DNA of 64,000 bases from Haplosporangium gracile (taxonomy: Eukaryota > Mortierellomycota > Mortierellomycetes > Mortierellales > Mortierellaceae). The translations under genes were made by a program, and so were the position numbers. Every line of letters starts with the position of its first letter. Positions within the stretch are counted from its first letter, which is position 1. Positions 45,143 through 57,518 of the stretch are shown here, piece after piece. The notes under the pieces were generated by a model. That model saw nothing but the letters and a program-made list of their open reading frames with translations. It was not told the origin of the DNA and did no database searches. The DNA lies in NCBI GenBank assembly GCA_015499985.1, contig JAAAUF010000061.1, positions 1 to 64,000 on the forward strand, read 5' to 3'.

Positions 45143-45395
45143 TTTATTGTGGGTTAACTTATCCTTCATTCAGACACGAAACATCACAACCATGCATCTT
45201 CCCCGTACCTGCGGAAGGATAAAACAGATAACAACTCTTCATGCAACATTTTCTTTCGCTTGTGTCTTGTTCTTATTATTTTTATTTTTCATTCGAGAAT
45301 GCAAACTGTGTAGCCATCTCTTCCTCACTTTCCCGTAAAACGTCCAAGGCAACCCCTTGCAACATTCAAATTATCCAGGTCAATCAACAGGCAGA

Positions 45396-48300
45396 TCAAT
45401 AGGCAGACATTTCGGTAGACTTCAAAAAGTCGTCAAAGTGTTCGCTGCTGAACTGCTGAATAGCGCTCATCCGCTGGTCCTCCGTCAATGGCAGATCCGT
45501 GAACGACGAGGTCTGCTGAATCGACTATTAACAGAAAATAAAAATACACGCGTTAGCCACCAGTTCTGCTCACTACCAAAGGTTAACTATTCATATCACT
45601 CCATTAGCAATTGAAACTTACTAGATCGTTAAGGTCGCGCAGGAGGTGAGTGCACTTGGAGGCCATCTCGGTAACACAGGCATCCAGCGAAGGATGCGCG
45701 CCTGTGCCCTTGTGCTTCAACAACAACGGCAGCCGCTCCAACAACACCTCAACCTCCTTCTGTAGTGCCTGGATATCCTCAGCAGGGACAAGATCGTTGG
45801 CATAGGTCACCTTACTACTCAGCCGCAACCGGCTCACAGTACCCTCATAGCCAGAACAGCAATCCAAGTACTTTTGGTAGATCTCTCCACCATTCTCCCA
45901 CCCAGCGACCTTGGTCTGATCCACCAACGCCAGAATGTCGGAGAGGGCCTTCAGATCCTCGTTCAGGATATACTCGGGAGCCAAAGTCGAGACAATCAGG
46001 TCGTGGCCTCTCTGAATCTCTCCTCCCCTCAATAAGCCTTGTACCTCTTGAGCCTGGGTGCCCTCATACTTAGCACGAATTGCTCTTGCAGCCCAGACCC
46101 ACTCCTCGGGTATCAACAATGACTGCGTCACAAACTCAACCTTCTTCCTCTCCTCCGCCAACTCTTCGGTCTCGATTAGACCAACAATGCCACGGTAATC
46201 CAGCTGGACATTTCGCTCAAGAATCTGGCGAGCTGCAGTCTCTCGTGCCAAAGCCGTGTCCAAATGCAACGCCACAAATACTGCCCACTCCCAGAGACCC
46301 AAACTCTCCAGCTGGAACGCAAAATCCGCACAGATCTTGGAGTGTGATGATGTCGATCGGAATCCGCTGATATGCAACGACTGCGTGAGAACCATGTAAA
46401 AGATCCAGCTAAGGCGGTTGTCCAGGGTGGCAGGGGAGATTCCAAGAGGATGGAGAGCGTCCTCGAGACTCTTGGAAGGGATCGTCAACAGAGCCATCAA
46501 TTGAAACAAGATGTCATAATGCTCAGGGTCCTGATTCCCCTTGTTCCTCTGATACCAAGGCGCGGGCTTGGCAACTGCTGGGTTCTCCGCCATCGACAAA
46601 ACGTATTCATTCACAGCCTCCGCAAGGTTAACTCCTGGCGTGTTGCTGTACCACAGATGAAGGCCAAACGTCCGCCGCCAATCCAGTCCGTCCGTCACAA
46701 ACCGGCGAGGTGCTCCTTGAGGTGCCACGTTAACTGTCAAGGCTCCGCACAACAGTGCATACACCTTCAAATAATCGGTGGGAATACTTGACTCGACACC
46801 CGCTTTCTTGTAAAGTGCCAATTGATCCTCGACTCCCGAAAGCGGTCTTGATCCACGACCAGACTGTGAAATCAGAGTTGCCAGACGTAGATCTTTAGCT
46901 TGGATAGAGGCAACGACCGCCTTCTGACGCTTGTTATTGGCCAGCAACGTAAAGATGGTGTCTCCAGTGACGGCTTGTCCCTGCGACTGTTCCAGTCTCT
47001 GCATATCAGCCTCCAATACTGGCTTGATGACATGCGACAGCCAGTTGCCGCAGCGAACACGACGACCAATCGCCTCGTATGACTCCTGTGCTGCCTTTGG
47101 CATCTCAGCAATATTGGCTGGTGTAGGTTGAGAGTCAAAGAGCGATTGTCCGAGAATCCACGCGTACACTTCTTCCGTCGAGAGATTGTGACCTTGCTCC
47201 TTAAGACTGTTCATCATGACGGTGAACGACGTTCCTTGAACAATGTTGGCCTTGGGTTCGTTGTTCTGATCCAAAGTGATGGTCGTGTTGCGAAGCAGTG
47301 CATTGAGTGATTTGGTGTGACGCTCGATCTCAACCTCCTTAGCCGCAGCGACCACTTTGAGCTTCGAAAGCTGCACCACTGATGGCGAGATCTCCTGTGA
47401 GCCGACAGTTTCCTTTCCTTGCGAGCGGTCCGCTCTATTTTCATCATCAAACACAAAATGTCGAGTAAGAACGCGTTGCTACAAAAGTATTAAGTTGCGA
47501 ATCATTTTAGACAAGAAAGACAATTAGACATACCTCTCCTTGATGGCCTCAAATCCACAAATGGTGCCACACGCGGCTATCATGCCATTAGGTCCCCAAC
47601 CAACTCTGCAGGATCGACCCATCATCAACCCGGCATCCGCGAGAAGGTTTCCCTTGCGAAAGAGCAAAGATTGTTCATACAATGATCGTGTAAACTTGCG
47701 AGGAGGATGGTTATGCAGAGTCTCATTGGTGTACTCCTGCTGAAACGATGGACGGACCTTCTTTCGATAAGATTACATCGCGAAAGCGCAAGACGGACCA
47801 TATAGTAGGAAAAGAAAAAAGAAAATAGAGGAAGCATTGTCAGTTGAAATTGTTTTTCATTTTATTCGCAAAGTTGGACGTAATCAAAGTACATAAGAAG
47901 GAAAGGGTAGGATGGGGAAGACGAAAAGGAAAGAAGCCCCTTTCCTACTGGCGGAGGTTGCTGAATGTTGTGCTGGTTTGTACATCCAAGAGAGTGTAAA
48001 AGTTTTCAAGCCATGCTTACCTCGGCTCCGAGGCCGTCAGCATGCTCCGCCTTTGAATCTGCCTGCTCCATGTTGTCCGAAGATGTGCTCGACCAAACGC
48101 TGCCGCGCTTCATCTGACGCTCCTGGCTTGAAGGAGAGTCTCCAAACAAAGAAGCCCTCATCACATTTTGGCGCTGAGGGTCGCTTGACTTGGAAGGGCG
48201 AGCGAGTGTGCTGTGACAAAAGGAAGCCTCAGATCCAAAAGACTCGTCTTGATCCATGTCCATGGCGTCGGAGTGACGGGGGATAGGGGAATATTCGTTG

Positions 48301-51300
48301 TGAGATGATCCGAAGGCGCGATAAGCGGCAGCAGCAGCAACGGCGGCAACAGATGCCTTCGAGAGACCGTAACGTTCAGTCTGGGCCTGAGCCTGGACAG
48401 AATGTTCCTGGTCATCCTCCTCATCGTCGCTCAGACCGTACTTAGAAAAGTGGCGCACTTTGAAAGTCCAGGTTCCGTTGTCGGCGCTAAAGTCGAGGAA
48501 CTCGGTCTCGGACTGCCTCTTGAGGCGCTTGACGTGATTGGCAAAGGCGGGGGAGTTCTTGTCGACAATGATGGGCTCACGGGTGCTTCTGTCGACAGGC
48601 CAGCAACGCTCCAGGGAGATCAAGGCAGGGACGTTCAATCCTTTGCCGCGTTCAGGCTTGTTCTCCTCATCGGGATAGACAACACAGATTTTGTGAGCGA
48701 ACTGGACAATGTTGCCGCAGATGGAGGTCAACGAAGGAACAGTAGTGAGATCGACAGGCTCCAAGAAAGAGACACTTCCGACTCCGGGCACGCCGACCTT
48801 AAAGTCCTTGACCCTGGCAAGATCGGCTTGAGACAACTTGCGAAGTTCCTCTAACGAAGGCGACATCCAATACTCTCCGTCAACCTTACTGCTCGACGCA
48901 TGTGAAGGAGCGGCAACACTCTCGTGACGGATAGAGTTCATCTGGCTCTGGGAACCGACGAAGGGAGTGAAGCTCTCGACAGCTCTTCCGCCGTTCAAGG
49001 ATCGGTTCCTGATCAAAGAGTCGGCAGCTCTTTCTTCCAGCTGCGAGTTGAAAGTGGCGGATCTCTGAGAGTCAAACTGCTGGGAAGAGCTGAAATCGCC
49101 CTCAGAGTTTCTTGGCTTTAACTGAAGCTTCTTAACACTACGGCGAGGAGTGTAATCCTCGGAAGCAAATGCAGAGTCGTCATTAATACCGTCCAAGAGC
49201 AAGAGGCTCTTACGGCTAGAGTTAGGGTCGCCTCCAGTAACGCTGGATGAAAACGTGGCAGTCGAAGTAGGGCGCAGACGGACCTGGGTCTGACGAGGGC
49301 TGAAGCGAACTGGGGGAACCAAGGCCGGAAGCTTTTGGGCAGGCTCTGTGCGCGATAAAATGGCAGGTTGGGTTTTAGCAGCGGCAGTGGTTGTGTCTCT
49401 CTGGAACAAGGGATTATCGCCGTAAATGTTGCCGCTCACAGATGCAACCATGACAGGCTGAGCAGCCTGAGTGTTGGTGGAGCTGCCGAGGAATCCTCCG
49501 CCAAGAGTGTTGGCGCCGAATGGGCTGGGGGCCGCAGCCATAGAGGCTCCAAACAAGCTAGTAGAAGCAGGGGCAGCTCCGAAAGTAGGAGCAGCACCAA
49601 ATCCAGTAGAAGCTGCGGGTGTGCCAAAGAGCCCTCCAGTTGTAGCAGGCTTGGCTCCAAACAAGCTAGTAGAGGTAGGGGCAGCCCCGAAGGCAGGGGC
49701 AGCGGAAGCGCCGCCGCCAAAGAGTCCTCCTGTTGTGGCAGTAGATGATGCAGGGAAGAGGGATGATCCAGACGAAGCGGCTCCAAAGAGTCCTCCTCCT
49801 GTAGAAGCTGCTGGGGTGGCTCCAAATCCACCAAAGGCGGGAGCAGCAGTGCTGGCAGCAGGAGTGCCGAAGAGCGAGGTAGTTGCGGGCTTGGGTGCTC
49901 CGAACGCACCCGCACCGCCCAGTCCGAATCCTAATCCACCGGCAGCAGGGGCAGTTGATGTGGCTGTTGCACCGAATCCACCAAATCCTGCAGTTGTGGT
50001 CGCGGCAGGTGTTCCAAAGGCGCTAGTTGCTCCAGAAGCGGCACCGCCGAACAAGGAAGGTGCTGCGGCCGGTGCTCCGAATGCGCCAGTGGCACCAAAT
50101 CCAGTGGCAGGCTGACTAGTAGCAGTTGCACCAAAGCCTCCAAAGCCAGCTGTTACGGGTTTGGGTGCAGCGGCACCAAAGGCTCCTGTGGCTCCGAATC
50201 CTGTAGTTGGTTGAGCTGCTCCAAAGCCAGTGGCCGATTGAGCACCGAAACCTGATGATGTTGCGCCAAACCCGCCTGCAGGTGCAGCAGCCGCTCCAAA
50301 GCCAGCTATTGCAGTGAATAAGCGATAATAGGGGGAAAATGAATTAATATATTTTTTTTTCAAAATAAAATGCACGTTTACGCAAAGGAGCAACAGGTAA
50401 ATGTCATGGAAACTTGGAGATGAAAAGTAAAACTTACTTGTGGCAGCGGGCGCTGCTCCGAAGGCGCCAGTTGCGCCACCAAAGCCGGGGGTAGCTGCTC
50501 CTCCAAATCCTGTAGAGCCAGCTCCGAAACCGCCGAGAGTGGAGGTCGTGTTTCCTGCTCCAAAGCCAGTTGTAGTAGGGGCACCAAATCCACCGGCTGC
50601 TGGCTGTTGCTGTTGTCCAAAGCCTGTGGTAGCAGCACCGAAACCGCCTGCCTGCCCAGGGAACTTGCGTCCTTGCTGATAATCTTGCATGCGAAGCTCC
50701 TATTAGTTTCGTAGATGTAGAAAAATATTAGTATCATTAGTGTTGCTGGAATAGGTAAACTGTGATGTCACTGATAAAAGATGACGCGTCAATGGTTGGT
50801 TGTTGTTCTCACCTCAAACGAAAAGTTGCGGTAGGCAGGCATGGCTGTGATACTCTGGTAGTGGCTGTTCTGTCCTGAGCTGAGGTCCTTTTCGACGTAT
50901 GCGCTGAAAGGGGGATTGGCTGTGCCGTTTCCGGCCTGATTAGCATTCAATCCACTGCCTAACATTCCTGCTCCACCTCCAAAGGTGTTTGTAGCTGCTA
51001 TTGACAAGAATAAGGATACAAAAGGAACGATCAATAATCTTCAAATTAGCCATCAATCAGATCTATATGCATCATTCTCAGCCATGTCCTCAAACTTGTG
51101 AATACATACCTCCTCCAAAGCCAGTATTGGCAGTACCCCCGAAGCCGGCTGTGGGTTGCGCTCCGAATCCTGTTGTTGCTGGCTTTGCGCCGAATCCAGG
51201 GTTAGAGCCGAATCCTCCAGTTGTTGTAGAAGCTGCTAAATGCACAAAAGATTGAGAAATTATTACTTGGTTTTCTTGAGCTACTCAATCACAGCTTCTT

Positions 51301-52336
51301 ACATGTTTTGCATTGATAAAGAGCACTTACCTCCAAATCCTCCAAATCCACCGGCAGTTGAAGTTGGGGCGGCTAAAAGCAATTAGTAAATAAACACGTA
51401 AACGACGCGGTTAGTAAGTCCATCTCCTGAAGATATTGTTGGTACTATCCTGCTGATAATGCTAGTTGCGTGTGTATCTCTGGAAGGAGAGAGACTACGG
51501 GATCCATGACGAACCTCCAAAGGATGAACCACCAAAACCGGACTGCGGCTGAGCCTGCGCTTGTACTCCAAAACCTGAGCTGGAACCTCCAAAACCGCCT
51601 GGAAAAATGCGGATGTAAGTTGTGAAAGTATAGATAAAGCGAAAAAAAAAAAAAAAAAGGTTGCAACGATAGCGAGTCGTCCTTGTTAGATGAAACTGCA
51701 CTCCTGATATGTAAACGGCAGCTCTTACGCCTCTTTTCCCCTCCAATTTTTTGGTGACTAGTTACTCCCACGTAAGTCAGATGTCATTTATAATGAACAA
51801 GCGGATGTCTCTTTCGGGTTGCCGGATGAGAGCTGGTATATCCTTTCGCGAGTGATGAGTTGTATTGTGCTGTGACGTTACCTCCACCGAATCCTGAGTT
51901 GGCCGGCGCAGCTCCAAAAGCGCCGGTCGCTGGTGCAGCTCCAAAGCCTCCTGTAGTTTGTGCGGCGCCTCCAAAGCCACTGTTGGCAGCACCTCCAAAC
52001 CCTCCTGCAGCGGGAGCTCCAAAGCCGCCTGTAAACAAAGCAAACGTGAGAAAAAAGTATGGTAAGAAAGTGATAAGGGTTAATATGCTAAGCACTTTCG
52101 CTCCTTCGGTTATTGCTATTGCTGCTTTAATTATTTCTGAATGGTCTTGTTGCTGTTGATTGAGAATCTTCAAGTTGGACACAATAGCATCTACTTTTGT
52201 GAAGCACTAAAACACAGTAAGAGTGCTACTTGCCTGTGCCGCCACCGCCGAACGCGTTACCGGTGGATCCGAATCCTGTGTTCTGTTGTTGTTGACCGCC
52301 GAAGCCGCCACCGCCGAATCCAGAAGATTGGAACAT
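45396..52336 (-). CDS. NUP145: NUP98-NUP96 nucleoporin precursor (Nup145-type)
   Basis: This self-cleaving nuclear pore precursor yields a mobile FG nucleoporin and a Y-complex scaffold. The model is complement(45396-45524, 45622-47434, 47534-47760, 48021-50305, 50438-50699, 50813-50997, 51110-51235, 51331-51372, 51515-51598, 51882-52028, 52234-52336), 1800 aa. Residues 1-200 and about 280-560 are dense GFG/FG repeats. A GLEBS-like Gle2/Rae1-binding segment sits at about 250-290 (HYQSITAMPAYRNF, FEELRMQDYQQGRK). The autoproteolytic domain (about 780-940) has GEYWMSPSLEELRKLS and the cleavage motif HFSKYG near residue 932 (cut between Phe and Ser). The Nup96 half begins with an acidic stretch, KVRPSFQQEYTNE and GLMMGRSCRVGWGPNG, then an alpha-solenoid. 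Intron 1 is GC-AG. The penultimate-intron acceptor must be the distal TAG (47435-47437) to keep frame. Confidence 0.95.
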
Positions 52337-52937
52337 GATGATGGGAGTCGGTAGTTGGAAGGGGGAGCAAGGAGGTACCAACGACTTTTTTTTGTTGTTG
52401 AGTGTTTGTTGTACGTGTGGAGACTGTGAGAGCGAAATTAGACTCGCGACAGAAAAAAATCAAACGATTGGCTCACGATCCGCGTCGTTTGTTTGCGGTT
52501 GTTGATGGTCGCTTTCCTTGCTTGTCCTGAGCTGGGCAGTATGGATGTGGAGTGGCGAGTTGGTGCCGAGAAGGAGAGGGAGAGGGATAAGGTAGAGACG
52601 AGAACACAGAGAGAGAGAGGGAACGAAGGTTTAGAAGAGGATTGGATCGTCGAGGAGTGAGAGAAGGGAGTGATGCGAAAAAATAAGTGGGTGCGACATC
52701 TCTTTTTATGTTTAGGGTGAACTTCGCATGGTGCTTAAGGGCTGCAGGCACAGTCACATTCAAAAATTCGAAGGCTGTGTAAAAATGACACAAGGCATTC
52801 AATTAGTAAGCATCCAGGCAGACAGGCGAAGTCGATATGGAGGTTATTATCGCAGCAGTATTCGCCACCACACCAACTTAAGCTTGGCAAACAGTTAAAC
52901 TATAGCTGCTGTAGGTACTAAATCTCCTTTATTATGA
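52337..52937. other. Spacer: NUP98-96 promoter and MON1 3' flank
   Basis: These 600 bases between two minus-strand genes show an AG-rich plus-strand block at about 52555-52700 (the CT-rich leader of NUP98-96). No gene was recognised. Confidence 0.5.
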
Positions 52938-55595
52938 CTATTTGAACTTTTCAAAGCTGGGAGAGTTGAGGATCAAAAGGCTGTCTTCCTGCTTGCGAAT
53001 CCACTTGAGCAACTTGTTCGACATTAACACAACCGCACTTTTCGACACCAACGGTCCAAACGCAGCATACAACTCGAAGCCCGATGTTATCTATCCCCAA
53101 GGGAAAAAGCATACTATGATTAGAAGCAATAACTAAAGACAACAAAAAGTCATAAAGATAAAAGTATGGTAAGGAACAATGACCTTACCCAGCCAAGCAT
53201 GGTTTCTTGCTCGCCAACATGGAACAACAGCTTGAAGGGACGAGCTTTCCGGTGCATGCGTTCATTCATGTTCTGGTACTGCCGGAGGAGTCGCTTCCTT
53301 GCAGACGTAGTTGCATAGGGTTCAGTCAGCTCGGGCATAGTAAACTGAACGTTTGTACGCGACTTATACAGAAAGTGCCGCAGTCCCGGAATCCCGGTAT
53401 CACCTATCGAAAATAACCAAGAGTGATCGAGTCAACATTTGATGACAAGGTGGCAGTGCACCTCACAGAGGAAGGGTTAAAGAACAAAATCGTAAAGTCA
53501 AAAAAAGGCAAACAGCATGCACATGCATAAGAGTCCATACCGACGGAAAACCCGCCTCGAGTTCCTGCGGCAGCATAGTTCTCCAACGCAGCGAGCATGC
53601 CTCCTGCCTCAAGTCCCTCAACCACCTTCTGCTTGACGTTGGACATTTCAAAGAAGCTGTCCTTGTCTGGCGAGATCAACAGCATGCAGACTTTCTTAGC
53701 AATATAGCAGATGTAGGCGTGCAAAAAACTCTTGTTGTTGAATTTTGGCAGACAGATAGGTGTCCACGATTCCGAGCTCTCAAATGTGGTCGACCCCGAC
53801 AGCAAGTTAAAGATTAGATGCAGATCAGCAGGGTGCATTGAGTGTGTTCGTGGTCGCAGTAACGTAATCAGCTGCGTCGGCGTCACTAACAGCGCATATA
53901 ATAGTGGCTGTAATGTGCAACGAGAGAAGGATATGTAGCCGTTAATAATGGGTCTTTAGTGGCAACAGTAACATATTGGGGCAGTGAAGATAAGACTGAC
54001 CTTGCATTTGGCGCGGCCAAGGATGGCTCCGACCTTGTCGCGAAGTTCACGGGGCATGGTGAGGCACTGGATGGCACCGAGCATGAATCCGGGGTAGGTG
54101 TTCATCAGCTTGCCCAAACTGTCTAAAAAGATCTCTGTTCCACCGATGAGTCCTCGCAAGTCAAAGTTGTTGCGCTGTTCGAAAATCTTGGTCATCTGCG
54201 ACTGCGTGAGCACACTAATGATTTGCGCATAGAGGTACCCAAGCTGGTCTCTAAGCTATATATATATATGAGAGGGTATTATTAGAATAACCGAATTGCT
54301 GAATTGCACCCTGCCAACCACATGGTACCCATTCGGTCGGATTCTATACCTGAAACTCGGACTCTCCTGAGCGGGACACACAGACGAGATACAAAGGTGC
54401 CTTGAGCAAAAAGACAAAACGATGTTCGCCAGCATTGATGCACCGAATTGTGTCATCGTTGTCTGCAAAGAAACTGATCAAGGCCTGAATGACGCCCATA
54501 TAACTCGATATCCTGGACTCGTCTCCGTATCTGGCATAGATGGGCTTTCCAGCACTGCTGAGGATGAAAAAGTGCTTGCGATGTTCTGTCCATGCGCTGG
54601 TGGTATGATCCTCGTCGCCGTAGTGCTTCTGATATCCCCCATGGTTGTTTGAAATGTCGTCCGAGTCATATGATTTCATTGATGCTGTCCTTTGTAAACG
54701 CGACTTTGGTCTTGAGCCGACACTGATGCTACTGGGCTTTGGGCGAAGAACCTTGAGCTGATCTGTGAAAATACAGAGAGGAAAGACAATAAAGTCAGTC
54801 TAACGACTCAATGGTGACACCATGCCAAAAAGTCGTCATCATTTGCACAAGCTTACCTTGAATTTGAGCAGGGTCCATTGCACTCTTGGGCTGAGTATCC
54901 GACTCTGTTGTACTGTCACCACCTTCGCTGGTCAGGTCCTGGTCCTGAGCAGCCAGAGTCGTTGTGCGAAATCTTGACTCGAGCCCCTGAAGTTGCATCT
55001 GCCGACCATCGTGATCATGTTCTTCAATCTCTCGAAGTGACTGCAACGCGCTACTGGTGATCGTTCCATGTTCCGTAGTACCATGATGATGATTGTTTGA
55101 TCGTCCTGCAATGACAGGTGTTCCTGTTCTGATCCGCGCCCGGACTTGCTCGCTCTCTGTATCGGTCAATCGACCATCTGCATCGTCACTACTCTCCGAG
55201 CTCTGTTCGTCTTGATTTGATGTGCCTGGCATGGTCTTGAGTCCACTGCGTGCAGAAGGTGCCTTGGGATGGTTGTCGCCTCCTGCTGCTACTGCTGCAC
55301 AATTAGGTGCGGACGAACCAGACGAGGCTGACAGCACAAAGTCGTCACTGGAGAGTGATTCGGTATCCTGAAGTGGAGGAGGGAGGAGATGAGGCTGGGG
55401 TGCCTCAACCTGTTGACCAAAGACGAGGGCAGTGGTTGGCCTCGACTTTGAGGGCATCAGTCTTGGAGATGTGGCGGAATGGATCGGAGAGGTGAAGGAG
55501 GAGGCAGAGGCAGAGGCAGAGGTCAACATGTCGGGTGAGAGCATGGTTGTTGACCCTGCAGGTGACAGTACTGCAGGAGGAGAAGGGGCGCTCAT
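52938..55595 (-). CDS. MON1: MON1, Rab7/Ypt7 exchange-factor subunit
   Basis: With Ccz1 it activates Ypt7/Rab7 on late endosomes, vacuoles and autophagosomes. The model is complement(52938-53090, 53189-53403, 53541-53907, 54001-54255, 54350-54762, 54857-55595), 713 aa. Residues 1-275 are disordered, Ser-rich and acidic. Longin domain 1 opens with WTEHRKHFFILSSAGKPIYA, DESRISSYMGVIQALISFF and FVFLLKAPLYLVCVS. The second longin region follows with LRDQLGYLYAQIISVLTQSQ and the third with ESWTPICLPKFNNKSFLHAY. The C-terminus carries the conserved GWITSGFELYAAFGPLVSKS (spanning the last splice) and NKLLKWIRKQED. Start ATG 55595 is the first in frame. It is downstream of the F-box gene on the same strand, 243 bases apart. 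Confidence 0.95.
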
Positions 55596-55838
55596 TCGAG
55601 TCGACTAGAGCGTGAGCGAAGAAAGCTGAAAAGTAGGTAGTGGTTTGATGGAACAAAGTTGCCCCCTGGTTGAAACTGCTTATGTTTCGTATTAGCTGAG
55701 AGTGGGACAAAGTCTGGTATGGTGGCGTCGGGAGCGAAGAATGCAAGGGGATGTGAAGGAAAGAAAGTGGGACGGAAGGAGTCGATGATGATCACTTTTG
55801 TGTCGCGCTTTTTTTTTTTTGAAAGAAGGGTTATCTGT

Positions 55839-57518
55839 TTATTCGTCTTTGATGTGAACATCAATTTCAAGGAGAGAGTTGGAAAGAGCGCACCGTTCAC
55901 GAACAAGGTTGTGCTCCTGTTGCGTAGCAATGATGCCCAACCAGGTTAGGGATGGCAGTTTGTCAACAAACTGTAACAAAACATCTACAGTCGGCCCGTC
56001 ACACCACATCATATTCAGTCTCCACAACCGCTGAAAGACTGGCAATAAGGTCTCTGTGAAAGAGGTATCGGGGAGACACCACCAACCGGCTATATCAAGG
56101 GATCTCAAACTTGGACTCACTTGAGCAAGTTGTTCGGCTTTGAGGGATGGGTTCCAACTCTTGGGAATCCTTCTTCCAATGTTGAGTCGCAGGACTTGAA
56201 TCACAGAACAATGTCTCAGACAGGCCAGGTCAAATCGTAGAGCAATGGTGCCCTCTAAATCAAGATGAGTCAACCGCGGCAGGGACTGGCTCCAGCCAAG
56301 AACAAGAGTCGACGGCTTGTCAAAACTTGAAAGTCCTACGAGTGTTTGAAGCGTAGGATGGAAGGCTGCAATAGCATCCGCAAAGGCTGGAACCATATTG
56401 GTGTCGGAGCCATAGAGACTGATGGACATGATACTGGGAAGACCGAGTAGTTCTCTCTTGAGCAATGCTTTTGCAGATCCTGTGCTCTCCCTTCCTAATG
56501 CCCAGGAGAACATATCTTGATGAAAGGCGGGTAATCGTAGAACTTTGCCGTTGGAGAGTCGTGAAAGAATATCGGCTGGTAGACTGGGCGTTGAGGGAGA
56601 GAGCCCCTGACGCATCTGAAGAACACGACATTGTTCAAGTGGAAATAAGTTGAGATAGAGGTCAGCATCGGCCCAGTTGCTAACGTCTATGGCCCGTGGT
56701 TGACCCATAGCCTTGATGAGGGGTGAGAGATCGGATTGCTCGTTGTTTGTAGTGCTGGTATCTCCTTTCATTCTTTTTTTCGCAGCGCTCTTGATCTTGA
56801 TCTCTTGGAGGCTTTGATGGATGCGTCTATGGGCGAGGATAAAGTCGGTCGCGGTCGAGATTTCGCGTCGATCGGACTTTTTGTAGAGTTCGAGTCGGAC
56901 AAGACGCGAGAGTTGATCGACTAAGGGTAGCAGAGTCGACAGTCCATGGATCGAGTAGCCAATAGTGTGGATATGCTGTGGAGTGTGTCCGACTAGGCCA
57001 AGGTGGATATGAGTATGCAATCCTGTCAGACCTGGCAAGAGTCGTCGTGATTGTGCCTGCGATTGCTGTGCGGACTGTTCGGAGGGCATAGATTGTTCCT
57101 GCTGGGTAGAGAGGATTGAGACAGAAGCAAAAGTGGCGCTGGTGATGCGAGAGAGAGCGGGAGCAATGAGGAACTGCAAGAGCTTTTCAAAGTGGCAGTT
57201 GTAAAGAGAGAGATAGTCGATGGCTGGCTTGCGAAAGCCTGGCAGTGGTGTGTTGGTCGTGGTGGACGTGGTGGTGATGGCGTCGAGGGTGTCGGGGATG
57301 CAGGCGAGAAGCAGGCGAAGGACCTTGACTTGTTGGGCTTGTCTGTCAAGGATGTCCGCAACATGATGCTCGAGATATTCGAAAGGGTTATGATAGAGGA
57401 TGGCAGCAGAGAGGCGAAAGAGGGTTCTGTTTGTCAACAAGAGTGCATGCAGTGATTGAGGTGAGGAAGCAGCGAAGGTGAGCACCTGTACGATGCATTC
57501 CTCTGGTAACGAGTCCAT
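55839..57518 (-). CDS. F-box-like / leucine-rich repeat protein
   Basis: This is a single-exon ORF of 559 aa from ATG 57518 (MDSLPEECIVQVLTFAAS). The longer open frame upstream is Leu/Ser/Phe-rich CT leader and is not included. Residues 1-45 fit a degenerate F-box (LPxE..IVQVL..., LLLTNRTLFRLSAAILY) that would bind Skp1. The rest contains irregular leucine-rich segments (LPRLTHLDLEGTIAL, IQVLRLNIGRRIP, LRSLDIAGWWCLP, LWRLNMMWCDG) suggesting substrate recognition in an SCF ubiquitin ligase. Such proteins are a large, fast-evolving family in Mortierella-like fungi; the substrate cannot be predicted. It is divergent from ATG4. Confidence 0.75.
   Translation of the reverse strand: MDSLPEECIVQVLTFAASSPQSLHALLLTNRTLFRLSAAILYHNPFEYLEHHVADILDRQAQQVKVLRLLLACIPDTLDAITTTSTTTNTPLPGFRKPAIDYLSLYNCHFEKLLQFLIAPALSRITSATFASVSILSTQQEQSMPSEQSAQQSQAQSRRLLPGLTGLHTHIHLGLVGHTPQHIHTIGYSIHGLSTLLPLVDQLSRLVRLELYKKSDRREISTATDFILAHRRIHQSLQEIKIKSAAKKRMKGDTSTTNNEQSDLSPLIKAMGQPRAIDVSNWADADLYLNLFPLEQCRVLQMRQGLSPSTPSLPADILSRLSNGKVLRLPAFHQDMFSWALGRESTGSAKALLKRELLGLPSIMSISLYGSDTNMVPAFADAIAAFHPTLQTLVGLSSFDKPSTLVLGWSQSLPRLTHLDLEGTIALRFDLACLRHCSVIQVLRLNIGRRIPKSWNPSLKAEQLAQVSPSLRSLDIAGWWCLPDTSFTETLLPVFQRLWRLNMMWCDGPTVDVLLQFVDKLPSLTWLGIIATQQEHNLVRERCALSNSLLEIDVHIKDE

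Noticed and set aside
49471..50115. 214-codon Pro/Ala/Asn-rich frame opposite NUP98
   Set aside because: It is the reverse complement of the FG-repeat codons; the repeat structure belongs to NUP98.
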